Shown here piece after piece: positions 1 through 8,097 of a stretch of 64,000 nt of DNA. Origin of the DNA: Paenibacillus sp. MMS20-IR301 (GTDB taxonomy: Bacteria > Bacillota > Bacilli > Paenibacillales > Paenibacillaceae); contig NZ_CP135275.1 in the NCBI RefSeq assembly GCF_032302195.1, forward strand, positions 5,919,501 to 5,983,500. Direction: 5' to 3'. Position numbers and translations under genes: made by a program. Below the pieces are notes generated by a model that was given only the letters and a program-made list of their open reading frames with translations, made no database searches and was not told the origin of the DNA. Numbering within the stretch: position 1 is the first letter of the stretch; each line of letters starts with the position of its first letter.

Positions 1-1383
1 GGGCTGCAGGATAAATCCCGGCATATGCTGAGCGAAGAGGGCGAGGCGGTCATTGCCCGGATGCAGATGAACGGCTCCAAGGCGTGGGAGCGGCTCTATA
101 TGCAGACGCTGTCTATGCTGCGGGCTGATGTGGAGCTGGACGGCATACAGCAGAGCCTGTCGCTGGCGGAGCTGCGCAACCTCGCTTATGATTCCGATCC
201 GGCGGTACGGAAGGCGGCAGCCGAAGCTGAACACATAGCCTGCCGCAGCGTGGCGGAGCAGAGTGCAGCCTGTATCAATGCTGTAACCGGCGAAGCGGCA
301 GCCGTCTATGAGCTGCGGGGTTATACATCACCGCTGCACAAGGTGCTGGCGGCCTCGCGGATGGATGAAGAGACACTGCAGGTGATGCTGCAGGCGATCC
401 GGGAGAGCCTGCCGGACTTCCAGCGCTATTACGCCAAGAAGGCGGAGCTGCTGGGGGTTGCGGGAGGACTGCCATTCTATGATGTTATGGCGCCTGTGGC
501 GGGAACGGCTGCGGAAGCTTCTGCCGGCCGGATCAGCTATGAAGAGGCCCAGGCGATGATTGTGGAAGGGTTCGGCAGGTTCAGCAAGGAGCTTGGCGGT
601 TTCGCCCGCAAAGTGTTCCGGCAGCACTGGATCGATGCCGAGCCGCGGAGCGGCAAGGGCAACTTCGGCATGTGTGTCGATATTATCCCGATTGGGGAGA
701 GCCGGATCATTACCAGCTTCAATGGCAATTATATTGATGTGAGCGTGCTGGCCCACGAGATTGGACATGCGTATCACAGCAGCCATCTGGCCGGACAGAC
801 GATCGTTAATACGGATTATCCGGTGCCGATTGCCGAGACGGCTTCGATTTTTTGTGAGAGTCTGATGAATGTTGAGCTGCTGACCAGCCTGCCTGCGGAG
901 GAAGCAGAAGCCATACTGGAGCGGAGCCTCGCCGATGCCGGATACTATGTTGTCGACTTCTATGCCCGTTATTGCTTCGAGAGCGGGTTGTATGCCCGCA
1001 GGAAATCCGGCAATCTGCTAGTGGAGGAGCTGAACGGGCTGATGCTGGAATCGATGCAAGCCGCTTACGGCGACAGTGTGCTGCCGGGCTCCATTCATCC
1101 GTACCAGTGGATCAGCAAAGCCGGATATTATATGGCAGGCAATGAGTTCCTGAATTTCCCGTATTCCTTCGGTCTGCTGTTCTCCAAGGGACTGTATGCG
1201 CAGTACAAGAAACGGGGCGAAGGCTTCGTAGCCCGGTATGAGCAGTTCCTCTCGGCGAGCAGTACGATGAGCATTGCGGAGGCCGCGAAGCTGATGGATA
1301 TCGATGTGCATTCGCCCGCGTTCTGGCAGGATGCGCTCTCGCTGATCACCGGGGATATAGATAAATTTACGGGGCGGAAGTAA
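1..1383 (+). CDS. pepF: M3 family oligoendopeptidase, 5'-truncated by window edge
   Basis: Zinc metallopeptidase of the M3B oligoendopeptidase F type, a cytoplasmic enzyme that degrades short peptides. The reading frame is open from base 1 with no stop, so the gene begins left of the window; the ATG at 25 is an internal methionine. Counting from that ATG, the zinc motif HEIGH is at residues 244-248 and a downstream PIAETASIF segment about 30 residues later supplies the third ligand (Glu), the usual M3 arrangement. About 460 residues are visible against roughly 560-600 for the family. The stop is TAA at 1381-1383. Family assignment is firm; the exact subfamily (PepF versus related M3B clades) is inferred. 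Confidence 0.93.
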   Translation, partial: GLQDKSRHMLSEEGEAVIARMQMNGSKAWERLYMQTLSMLRADVELDGIQQSLSLAELRNLAYDSDPAVRKAAAEAEHIACRSVAEQSAACINAVTGEAAAVYELRGYTSPLHKVLAASRMDEETLQVMLQAIRESLPDFQRYYAKKAELLGVAGGLPFYDVMAPVAGTAAEASAGRISYEEAQAMIVEGFGRFSKELGGFARKVFRQHWIDAEPRSGKGNFGMCVDIIPIGESRIITSFNGNYIDVSVLAHEIGHAYHSSHLAGQTIVNTDYPVPIAETASIFCESLMNVELLTSLPAEEAEAILERSLADAGYYVVDFYARYCFESGLYARRKSGNLLVEELNGLMLESMQAAYGDSVLPGSIHPYQWISKAGYYMAGNEFLNFPYSFGLLFSKGLYAQYKKRGEGFVARYEQFLSASSTMSIAEAAKLMDIDVHSPAFWQDALSLITGDIDKFTGRK

Positions 1384-1486
1384 GGACGGATTTTTGCGCG
1401 GCGGAAGGTTCCTTTTTGCGGGGAATTGTGGTAGAACAGTAGTAGAAGTATACACCGCAGCGGCACAGAAAGGGATGCTTGATTGA

Positions 1487-1654
1487 ATGTATGTAGTGTG
1501 TAAGGAACACGTAGAGCTGGCCATCGACAAATTTGTGGACGAGTACGAGGATGCACCGGATGTTGTGGATCTGAAGGAGACGGAATTCTCGGACTGGGAC
1601 CCGCCGGCGAAATGTGCGGAATGTGAGAAGAATGCGGAATATCTGGTGGTCTGA
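1487..1654 (+). CDS. CxxH/CxxC mini-protein (BA_5709-like)
   Basis: A 55-residue protein with an N-terminal CKEH (residues 5-8) and a C-terminal CAEC (43-46) separated by a very acidic middle. This matches the small CxxH/CxxC family (BA_5709 type) of Bacillota, which is often encoded close to rlmH, as here. The four ligands probably bind one zinc ion; no function is known. The start is ATG at 1487, preceded at a usable distance by AAAGGGA. A strong hairpin follows directly. The gene is short but its composition, motif and context agree. Confidence 0.85.
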   Translation: MYVVCKEHVELAIDKFVDEYEDAPDVVDLKETEFSDWDPPAKCAECEKNAEYLVV

Positions 1655-1670
1655 GGACTGCCTGGATTAG

Positions 1671-1711
1671 AAAAAACACCCTGTAGCCGTGAATGGCCGC
1701 GGGGTGTTTTG
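1671..1711. terminator. Bidirectional terminator between convergent genes
   Basis: The stem AAAACACCC/GGGTGTTTT closes a GC-rich loop, with A-rich and T-rich flanks on both sides. It sits between the plus-strand mini-protein gene and the minus-strand efflux gene and can serve both. Confidence 0.85.
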
Positions 1712-1733
1712 GCGTTGATTATGAGTAACAGGA

Positions 1734-3146
1734 TCAGGCGTCTGCCGCTTCTGCCATGTCGGGAAGTGACCGGCCCGCTCTGCCCCGTCCGTAGATAAAG
1801 GCGGAGACAATCGCAACGATTGCCGCAATCGACAGTCCCCAGTAGATGTTGGAGTAAGCGGTCTGAAGCGGCAGGCTGCGCTGCCACTCCAGGGCACTTG
1901 CGGCCATCGCTACGCTGAAGGCTCCGCTGAAGAACTGCAGCAGCTGGAACAGGCCCATCCCGGAGCCAATCTGCGAGGAAGGCAGAATCCGGGAGATCTC
2001 ATTGGATACGCTGCTGGACAGCACGGTGAATGAGAGGCTCATAATCATATAGACGAGCATGACAGCCACCCACGATTGTCCGGCGAATAAGGCGAACAGT
2101 ACGGTCGCGGCCAGCACCAGCAGCGGTGCGAAGCGCAGAATACCGCCATTGCCGTAGCGGTCAATGACCCGGCCAACTGTGCGGGAGACGAAGATCGCCA
2201 GCAGCGAGCCCGGAAAAATAACGAGACCCGCATGGCTCGCGCTGAAGCCGAAGCGGTGGACCAGAATCTGCGGCAGCAGGAATAAGGTCGCGAAGCTGCA
2301 CAGATAAGAGGCGACCCCGATCAGAGCCAGCACCAGATAAGACCGGTTGCTGAAGAGCGCAGGCAGTACGAACGGGTCCGCTGTGGTGCGGATGCGGCCG
2401 ACGAATAAGGCAATCGCTACAATTCCGGTGAACAGGGCGAACCATAGCCCGCTGGTCAGGAACAGCAGCAGACCGGTGGTTCCGATGCCGAGGAATATTC
2501 CGCCCAGAATATCGAAGGAGCCGCGTGCCGGCACCTCCTTGGGCAGCAGAATCAGGAACAGCGGCACGAGCAGCAGAATCGCTGCCGTTACAGCGAACAG
2601 CCAGTTCCAGCCGAGGTACTCTACAATTGAGCCGCCTGCTACCGGCCCAAGGCCGAGGCCCAGGGAGACGGCGGACATAATGGTGGCCATGGCTTTGCCG
2701 CGGCGGGCCTGCGGGACATAACGGGTGAAGAGCACCAGCGACAAGGACATAACCGCGCCCGCACCGGAAGCCTGCAGGATGCGCACAATCAGCAGGAAGA
2801 TGAAGTTCGTACTGAAGAAGCCGGCAACTGCGGCCAGCCCCAGCGTCAGCAGCCCGATTACCAGCAGCCTGCGGATTGGCAGGAAGTCAGAGAGCCGGCT
2901 GTAGGTAATGGAAGCGATAGAGAACATGATCGAATACCCGGTCACGATCCAGGAAGCGGATGCCGCCGTGATTCCGAAGGTCTCCGTTACATCCGGCAGT
3001 GCCAAATTGAACATCGCTGTATTCATAATAACGAGCACGACAGCAACGCTGAATAGCAGGGTTAAGAGGCCTTCACGGGGAAGGCCCGGTTCCGGAGCAG
3101 CGGTTGAATCGTTTGAATTATCCTCAGATGTATGTAATGAGGTCAT
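1734..3146 (-). CDS. DHA2-type MFS drug efflux transporter
   Basis: A 470-residue multi-spanning membrane protein of the major facilitator superfamily, most like the 14-helix DHA2 drug:H+ antiporters (TetK/TetL/LmrB group). After a short charged N-terminus the first helix begins near residue 30. The antiporter motif C is visible as LGLGPVAGG near residue 165, and the loop 2-3 motif is weak. The substrate cannot be read from the sequence. It is transcribed alone from a promoter whose start region carries an inverted repeat. The nearest candidate repressor is the ArsR-type gene about 470 bp away in the opposite orientation; that link is inferred from position only. Confidence 0.88.
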   Translation of the reverse strand: MTSLHTSEDNSNDSTAAPEPGLPREGLLTLLFSVAVVLVIMNTAMFNLALPDVTETFGITAASASWIVTGYSIMFSIASITYSRLSDFLPIRRLLVIGLLTLGLAAVAGFFSTNFIFLLIVRILQASGAGAVMSLSLVLFTRYVPQARRGKAMATIMSAVSLGLGLGPVAGGSIVEYLGWNWLFAVTAAILLLVPLFLILLPKEVPARGSFDILGGIFLGIGTTGLLLFLTSGLWFALFTGIVAIALFVGRIRTTADPFVLPALFSNRSYLVLALIGVASYLCSFATLFLLPQILVHRFGFSASHAGLVIFPGSLLAIFVSRTVGRVIDRYGNGGILRFAPLLVLAATVLFALFAGQSWVAVMLVYMIMSLSFTVLSSSVSNEISRILPSSQIGSGMGLFQLLQFFSGAFSVAMAASALEWQRSLPLQTAYSNIYWGLSIAAIVAIVSAFIYGRGRAGRSLPDMAEAADA

Positions 3147-3206
3147 GAACGGCCACTCCTTTTAATATAGGTTGTGCCTGGAATGATCCAGACTAATGAT
3201 TAGATA

Positions 3207-3259
3207 GTTCGATTACTTACGAACAATTGAAATATAGCATGGGCTGTTGTAAAATGCAA
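3207..3259 (-). promoter_or_regulatory. Promoter and candidate operator of the MFS gene
   Basis: Read on the minus strand, TTGCAT (3254-3259) and TATATT (3231-3236) are spaced by 17 bp. Just downstream of the -10, over the likely start point, lies the inverted repeat GTTCG-N8-CGAAC (3207-3224), a classic repressor position. Confidence 0.6.
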
Positions 3260-3349
3260 TTATATAGATTGAACTGAAGAGCCTGTGGGACTTCCTGAGG
3301 TTACTGTTGCTAAGGAGTCCTCATTATAACGGCTCTCGGGGGAATGGTC

Positions 3350-3545
3350 AGGCAACTTCACCAGAAATCCTGCACAAAATACAACATTTCCCTCCTAAAA
3401 TCGGCTCAAATCCGAAATTGTTGCAAGAAATGCAGGATTTCACCTGCCTCAAGCGGTTTTTCCGGAGATTTGTTGTATTTAGTGCAACAATCCTCCCGAA
3501 CACGTAACGAGCTATGAACCAAAGTTGCAAAATGTACAACATTCA
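3350..3545. repeat. Cluster of four copies of a TTGCA..ACAACATTTC-type unit
   Basis: Within this non-coding stretch a unit of about 21-25 bp of the form GCA-N2-AAAT-N-CA-N-CATTTC recurs four times: near 3372, 3419, 3493 (inverted) and 3523. GAAATCCTGCA (about 3363) and TGCAGGATTTC (about 3431) form a perfect 11-bp inverted repeat, and AAATACAAC pairs with GTTGTATTT further on. The region could fold into an extended structure. The rest of the MFS-ArsR gap holds the two promoters. No other copy was noticed in the window by eye. Confidence 0.55.
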
Positions 3546-3616
3546 CAGTACCTAATATTCAGTAAAAGTCCAGACAGAAGATATATTTAATTCTGTACTC
3601 CAAAGGAGTCTTACTT

Positions 3617-3976
3617 ATGAAGCAGCTCCATCACCCGGACCGCAAGGATATTCAGCTCGCCTCCGTATTGTATGCGCTTAGCGACCCGGTCCGTTTATAT
3701 GTTGTGTCCGAAATCCGCAAGCATGGCGAGCAGGCCTGCAACAGCTTCAAGGTGCCAATTGCTAAGTCGACACTGACCCACCATTCCCGTACGCTGCGCG
3801 AAGCAGGCGTTATCAATACGCGGGCACAAGGCACGCAGCGCATTCTGTCATTGCGGACAGAGGACCTGGACGAGCGGTTCCCTGGACTGCTGGATTCGAT
3901 CCTGCAGGCTTACGAGAAGTCGGGGCAGGCTGAAGGGTTCGGGGAGCAGGGGGAATTGGGAGAAGAGCAGAGATAG
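3617..3976 (+). CDS. ArsR/SmtB-family winged-helix regulator
   Basis: A 119-residue DNA-binding protein. Residues about 12-95 form the ArsR winged helix: ASVLYALSDPVRLYVVSEI at the start, then KSTLTHHSRTLREAGVI as the recognition region. No metal-binding cysteine cluster is seen (a single Cys near residue 36), so it may respond to something other than a metal. The tail is rich in Gly and Glu. AAAGGAG precedes the ATG. It is probably the repressor of the divergent MFS gene, but that is inferred. A clear terminator follows. Confidence 0.85.
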   Translation: MKQLHHPDRKDIQLASVLYALSDPVRLYVVSEIRKHGEQACNSFKVPIAKSTLTHHSRTLREAGVINTRAQGTQRILSLRTEDLDERFPGLLDSILQAYEKSGQAEGFGEQGELGEEQR

Positions 3977-4033
3977 AGGGAGTAGCGGGAAGAGCGAAAA
4001 TATGAGATAAATATAGAGGATGAGTTGAAGCAG

Positions 4034-4059
4034 AAAGGACGTAGCGGATACGTCCTTTT
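4034..4059 (+). terminator. Terminator after ArsR gene
   Basis: The stem AAAGGACGT/ACGTCCTTT closes a short loop and is followed by a T-run, about 60 bp past the ArsR stop. Confidence 0.75.
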
Positions 4060-4154
4060 GCTGTTTCTATAATGTAATAACGATGATTGAACGGTGGACG
4101 TAAATTCAGTGAAAGCCACAGTTATATATACAAGCATAGTCATAGGAGGAAGTT

Positions 4155-4634
4155 ATGTTCATTCAAATTATCGGTGTAGGCAAATTGAAGGAAAAGTACC
4201 TGGTCAGCGGCATCGCAGAATATGCTAAGCGGCTTACGCCATACCTCAAATTTCAGATGATTGAGGTGGCGGATGAGAAAGCACCTGACAACCTCAGCGA
4301 TGCAGAGGTGGATCAGGTGAAGGTGCGCGAGGGCGAGCGTATCCTCGCGCACATCAAGAGCGAGGCGCATGTCATTGCGCTCGCGATCGACGGCAAGCTC
4401 TGGAGCTCCGAGGAGCTTGCCGCCGAGATCGACCGGCTCGGCACCTACGGGACGAGCCATGTCGTCTTCGTCATCGGAGGTAGCCACGGGCTCTCCGATG
4501 AGGTGATGCGCCGCGCGCAGCAGCGGATGAGCTTCGGCCGCATGACGCTGCCCCATCAGCTCATGCGGCTGGTGCTGGTGGAGCAGGTTTATCGGGCGGT
4601 GAAGATTAATCGGGGGGAACCTTATCATAAGTAG
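4155..4634 (+). CDS. rlmH: 23S rRNA (pseudouridine1915-N3)-methyltransferase
   Basis: A SPOUT-class (trefoil-knot) methyltransferase that methylates pseudouridine 1915 of 23S rRNA. It has 159 residues, the normal family length. The SAM-binding knot shows VIGGSHG at 106-112, and the conserved C-terminus runs from HQLMRL (134 onward) to RGEPYHK at the stop. AGGAGG lies at ideal distance from the ATG. The last codons and the six bases after the stop are repeated at the far end of the following AT-rich island, exactly as rlmH (orfX) serves as the integration site of SCC elements in staphylococci. The gene product itself is intact. Confidence 0.97.
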   Translation: MFIQIIGVGKLKEKYLVSGIAEYAKRLTPYLKFQMIEVADEKAPDNLSDAEVDQVKVREGERILAHIKSEAHVIALAIDGKLWSSEELAAEIDRLGTYGTSHVVFVIGGSHGLSDEVMRRAQQRMSFGRMTLPHQLMRLVLVEQVYRAVKINRGEPYHK

Positions 4635-4640
4635 GGCGAA
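4617..4640 (+). other. Putative att site at the rlmH 3' end (rlmH-proximal junction)
   Basis: GAACCTTATCATAAGTAGGG (4617-4636) overlaps the last codons and stop of rlmH. It matches 13404-13423 at 18 of 20 positions and 10129-10144 at 14 of 16. CATAAGTAGGGCGAA (4626-4640) occurs as an exact inverted copy at 10107-10121. Staphylococcal SCC elements use the equivalent bases of rlmH as their core site. Confidence 0.8.
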
Positions 4641-4706
4641 ATTAATTAGGAGAGGTCTGTTGAACTCTAATTAGCAGTGTTTTTTCAAATTGTATAATTA
4701 TTTTAT

Positions 4707-4735
4707 GGCATCCGGTGGGGTGCCTTTATTATTTT
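4707..4735 (+). terminator. Terminator downstream of rlmH, inside the island
   Basis: The stem GGCATCC/GGGTGCC (one G-T pair) is followed by a T-rich run. The remaining bases up to 4866 are AT-rich and probably hold the promoter of the next gene. Confidence 0.65.
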
Positions 4736-4866
4736 CAACTCAGTTGCCTCCTCAATTAAATAGGCAGAATTAAGTAAAAGTATGTCGAAACAAGAAAAAA
4801 TTTATATACAATTTTAATATGGATTCTATACAATAGGAATATGGTGGAAAATTAGGAAGATAGGTT

Positions 4867-6084
4867 GTGGGCACCTTGTCGCGAAGCGCTGACTATACAA
4901 TACAAGGGTTTATTTATCAATTTAATAAGACACTACTAGAAATTTTAAATGATGAAGATGATGCAGTTATTTCAATAGAAGGTATCATTGAAGATATAGA
5001 AGTCGCTACTGCCCTTACAACAAGGGCAATACAGTGTAAATATCATGAGGAACAAGAGATTTTTACCCTAGGTAACGTGTACAAACCTATTCTTCAGATG
5101 ATGGAACATTATTTTGATAACGCAGATAAGGACATTGAGTATAAACTCTATGCGCATTTCCCAAACGAAAGAGAGGGTAGCAATTTCGAGATAAATGAGG
5201 AGCAGATAAAGACAATACTCCAATCACGTGATCAGAGGTTTCAAAGAATCATCAATAAGATAAATGGAAATGTTGATATTCCGGGTTTTCTTGAACGCTT
5301 TACTTTGGAATTTGGTGCTTCTCTGCAGGTGATTATTGAACGTATTACGTTGTCTTTGGAGAGAAATGGCCTACCAAGAGATGATATTGATACTTTATTT
5401 TATCCTAATGCCATTCAGATGATTGCAGACCTGAGTATACTTCATGAGGCCCAACAAAGAGTAATTAAGAAAACATCAATGTTAGAAAATTTGCAGCAAA
5501 TTAGGAAAACTGCAATCACAAGATGGACACGATCATTACGAACATTGGATAAAATATTATCCTCCAAAAGAAAACAGTTAAAAACAAATCTTGACAAGAA
5601 CTCAAGGTTGCGATACTTGTTTTTATCCCAACAATCTATTAATAATTTCAATGATGAAATAGTAAATTTTATATGTGACTTTATGAATAAGTATCATTTT
5701 AAAGAGGTACACGATAAAACACCATTAATTTGCATTAATTGTTCATTGGAGGTTTTTAAAGATATTCGAATAAGGTTGCACAAAAAGAATATTAGTTATA
5801 ATGATGGATTAGTGACTGATGAATATTTTGATAAGAATAAATTTCTGACAGGACCTGTACGAGCCAGACTAGGAAAGCAACTTTATTCTGACTTTCAATT
5901 ACGACTTCTACGATTTGATGAGAATGAAATAGGAATACTAAATGAAACAAAATGTGATGATTTTTTTCTGTTTTCAGATATAGTGCCTGACTTTGATTTT
6001 CAAGACGTAAATGTTGAACATATAAATCTAAACGAAATCGATCAAATCAAATTTGTTATGGGAATGGTGGACACGTATGAGTAA
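4867..6084 (+). CDS. DUF4297-like dsDNA nuclease subunit, HerA partner
   Basis: A 405-residue protein starting at GTG, with AGGAAG 7 bp upstream. The N-terminus (residues about 8-75) has the pattern of DUF4297/Cap4-type PD-(D/E)XK nucleases: GFIYQ near residue 15, an acidic strand IEGIIEDIEV near 39-48, then the catalytic strand AIQCKYH near 56-62, giving an E...QxK active site. The C-terminal 200 residues are helical and unrecognised. The gene overlaps the HerA gene by 8 bp, so the two are translationally coupled. DUF4297 proteins are known to assemble with HerA and cut DNA in anti-phage defence. Family membership is judged by motif, not by search. Confidence 0.72.
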   Translation: MGTLSRSADYTIQGFIYQFNKTLLEILNDEDDAVISIEGIIEDIEVATALTTRAIQCKYHEEQEIFTLGNVYKPILQMMEHYFDNADKDIEYKLYAHFPNEREGSNFEINEEQIKTILQSRDQRFQRIINKINGNVDIPGFLERFTLEFGASLQVIIERITLSLERNGLPRDDIDTLFYPNAIQMIADLSILHEAQQRVIKKTSMLENLQQIRKTAITRWTRSLRTLDKILSSKRKQLKTNLDKNSRLRYLFLSQQSINNFNDEIVNFICDFMNKYHFKEVHDKTPLICINCSLEVFKDIRIRLHKKNISYNDGLVTDEYFDKNKFLTGPVRARLGKQLYSDFQLRLLRFDENEIGILNETKCDDFFLFSDIVPDFDFQDVNVEHINLNEIDQIKFVMGMVDTYE

Positions 6085-7855
6085 TTTAATCGGTAAAGTA
6101 TTGTCTAGCTCCCCTAATAGTATTGTTGTTACAATACAAAATTTAAAGGCCCTTGAAGATAACAAGGATAAATTACAAATTGGACAATATCTAAAAATAG
6201 CAGATGGAAACAGCAATTATATTGTGAGCGTGATAAATAATATCAAAGCAATTGATTACAATATTGAGGATGACATTAAACTAATAATTGAAACGCAACC
6301 GATAGGCAGTATAGTTGAGGGAGATTTCCGTAGGGGAACTAAAAATTTACCTGTTCCAACTGAACCGGCATACATATTAGATTCTGGAATGCTTGATCGT
6401 ATTTTTGGGGCAGGTGCAGAATATAATTTTCCTATTGGCGTATTGTCCCAAAATGAGAACATTCAAGTAAAAGTAAATGGTGATAAGTTTTTTGGGAAAC
6501 ATATTGCTATTGTAGGCTCTACTGGTGCAGGCAAATCATGTACAGTTGCAAAAATACTACAAGAAGCCGTAGGTATTAATAATTCGTTAAATATAAATTC
6601 AGAGGACCAAAAAAATTCTCACATTATAATTTTTGACATACACTCTGAATATTCCGCTGCTTTTACACTAACACAAGAGCAGAATTTCACATTAAACAAT
6701 CTATCCGTGGATAAAATGAAATTACCTTATTGGCTTATGAATTCAGAAGAGTTGGAATCATTATTTATAGAGAGTAATGAAAATAATTCCCACAATCAGA
6801 TTTCAATGTTTAAAAATGCCGTTATCTTTAACAAGGAGAAACATAATCCTACAATCAACGACATTACATATGATACGCCTGTCTATTTCGATATTAAGGA
6901 AGTATTTAATTATATCGAAAACATGAATAGAGAAGTGATCAGCAAGCTTGAAACCGAAAATTGCCCTAAATTAGTAGACAATACGTTGGTAAGAGATCGT
7001 AAACAGTTCTACTTTAATAACGTATATGAATTTGTGTCACAGTCTACAGCCGCTGCGACCAAAGCTTCTAATGGTCCATTTCATGGTGAGTTTAATCGGT
7101 TTTTGTCCAGATTAGAAACGAAACTAACTGATAAAAGATTGAATTTTTTGTTGAATCCTACCAAAGAGAATGGTGAACTATATTCGACTAATGATTTTGA
7201 AGAACTCATGAAGCAGTTTTTAGGATATCTAAATAAAGCAAATGTCACAATTGTTGATCTTAGTGGAGTACCCTTCGAGGTTCTTAGTATAACAGTTAGT
7301 TTGGTCGCAAGATTAGTATTTGATTTTAGTTTCCATTATTCAAAAATCCAACATGATAGAGAATTACTTAATGATATCCCTGTAATGATTGTTTGCGAAG
7401 AAGCCCACAACTATATTCCGCGTAACGGTGGCGCAGAATATAATTCATCAAAAAAATCTATTGAGCGAATCGCCAAAGAGGGGAGAAAATACGGGTTAAG
7501 TTTAATGGTTGTAAGTCAAAGGCCTTCTGAAGTATCGGAAACAATACTAGCGCAGTGCAATAATTTTGTTTCACTTCGTTTAACAAACCCTAATGATCAA
7601 AATTTTATAAAAAACCTTATGCCAGATAGTACAAAGAATCTTGGAGAAATACTTCCAAATCTTGGGCAGGGTGAATGTATAGTCGTAGGTGATTCAATAA
7701 TAATGCCTACAGTTATAAAGATGGAAAAACCGGTGCCAGAGCCGAAATCTCAAAGTGTTCCATTCAGTCAAGAATGGGAGCAATCATGGAAACAGATAAC
7801 CTTTTCAGATATTATTAAGCGTTGGAGAAAAGAAGAAGGATTATTAGAACAGTAA
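6077..7855 (+). CDS. HerA-type ATPase (DUF87), defence-associated
   Basis: A 592-residue hexameric-translocase-type ATPase. The N-terminal part (1-130) resembles the HAS-barrel. Walker A GSTGAGKS is at 147-154, the Walker B-like strand VCEEAHNYIP at about 439-448, and the SQRPSEV sensor segment of HerA proteins follows about 40 residues later. The frame is open from 6053, but the ATG at 6077 is chosen because it overlaps the stop of the nuclease gene and has GGTGG upstream. In archaea HerA works with NurA in end resection; bacterial HerA paired with Sir2, DUF4297 or NurA-like proteins gives phage defence. Here the pairing with the preceding gene makes a two-gene defence module the best reading. 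Confidence 0.88.
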   Translation: MSNLIGKVLSSSPNSIVVTIQNLKALEDNKDKLQIGQYLKIADGNSNYIVSVINNIKAIDYNIEDDIKLIIETQPIGSIVEGDFRRGTKNLPVPTEPAYILDSGMLDRIFGAGAEYNFPIGVLSQNENIQVKVNGDKFFGKHIAIVGSTGAGKSCTVAKILQEAVGINNSLNINSEDQKNSHIIIFDIHSEYSAAFTLTQEQNFTLNNLSVDKMKLPYWLMNSEELESLFIESNENNSHNQISMFKNAVIFNKEKHNPTINDITYDTPVYFDIKEVFNYIENMNREVISKLETENCPKLVDNTLVRDRKQFYFNNVYEFVSQSTAAATKASNGPFHGEFNRFLSRLETKLTDKRLNFLLNPTKENGELYSTNDFEELMKQFLGYLNKANVTIVDLSGVPFEVLSITVSLVARLVFDFSFHYSKIQHDRELLNDIPVMIVCEEAHNYIPRNGGAEYNSSKKSIERIAKEGRKYGLSLMVVSQRPSEVSETILAQCNNFVSLRLTNPNDQNFIKNLMPDSTKNLGEILPNLGQGECIVVGDSIIMPTVIKMEKPVPEPKSQSVPFSQEWEQSWKQITFSDIIKRWRKEEGLLEQ

Positions 7856-7864
7856 TTATAAGTT

Positions 7865-7890
7865 AGGGGTGCGAATGCATCCCTTTATTT
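7865..7890 (+). terminator. Terminator of the nuclease-HerA operon
   Basis: The stem GGGGTGC-GAAT-GCATCCC is followed by TTTATTTATT, 10 bp after the HerA stop. Confidence 0.8.
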
Positions 7891-8040
7891 ATTCCAATAA
7901 TACCTAGTGGCTCATGATATTCTTAAATAGCTTTCTTTTTTTGAGATAATCTACTCTGAATACGACAAATACGCTCAGTCGGTGTTTCCGACTTAGATGT
8001 TTGAAGATGGCTGTCCGAGTGAGTTTTAATAAAATATTAT

Positions 8041-8061
8041 CTAACAACTTTAATCTGTTAG
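8041..8061. promoter_or_regulatory. Inverted repeat upstream of the DUF4365 gene
   Basis: CTAACA-N9-TGTTAG lies about 40 bp before the start codon, in the likely promoter region. Around it (7891-8097) there is no gene. The minus strand of 7928-8030 reads as an open stretch without a start and looks like decayed coding DNA. Confidence 0.35.
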
Positions 8062-8097
8062 TACCTCATTAAATATTAGGAATAGGAGAACGTAATT

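Noticed and set aside
1018..1887. Long minus-strand frames opposite pepF and the efflux gene
   Set aside because: They cross a terminator and a real mini-protein gene, and have no family pattern or ribosome site.
7928..8030. Minus-strand open stretch between HerA and DUF4365 genes
   Set aside because: No start codon or ribosome site; at best a remnant of about 34 codons.
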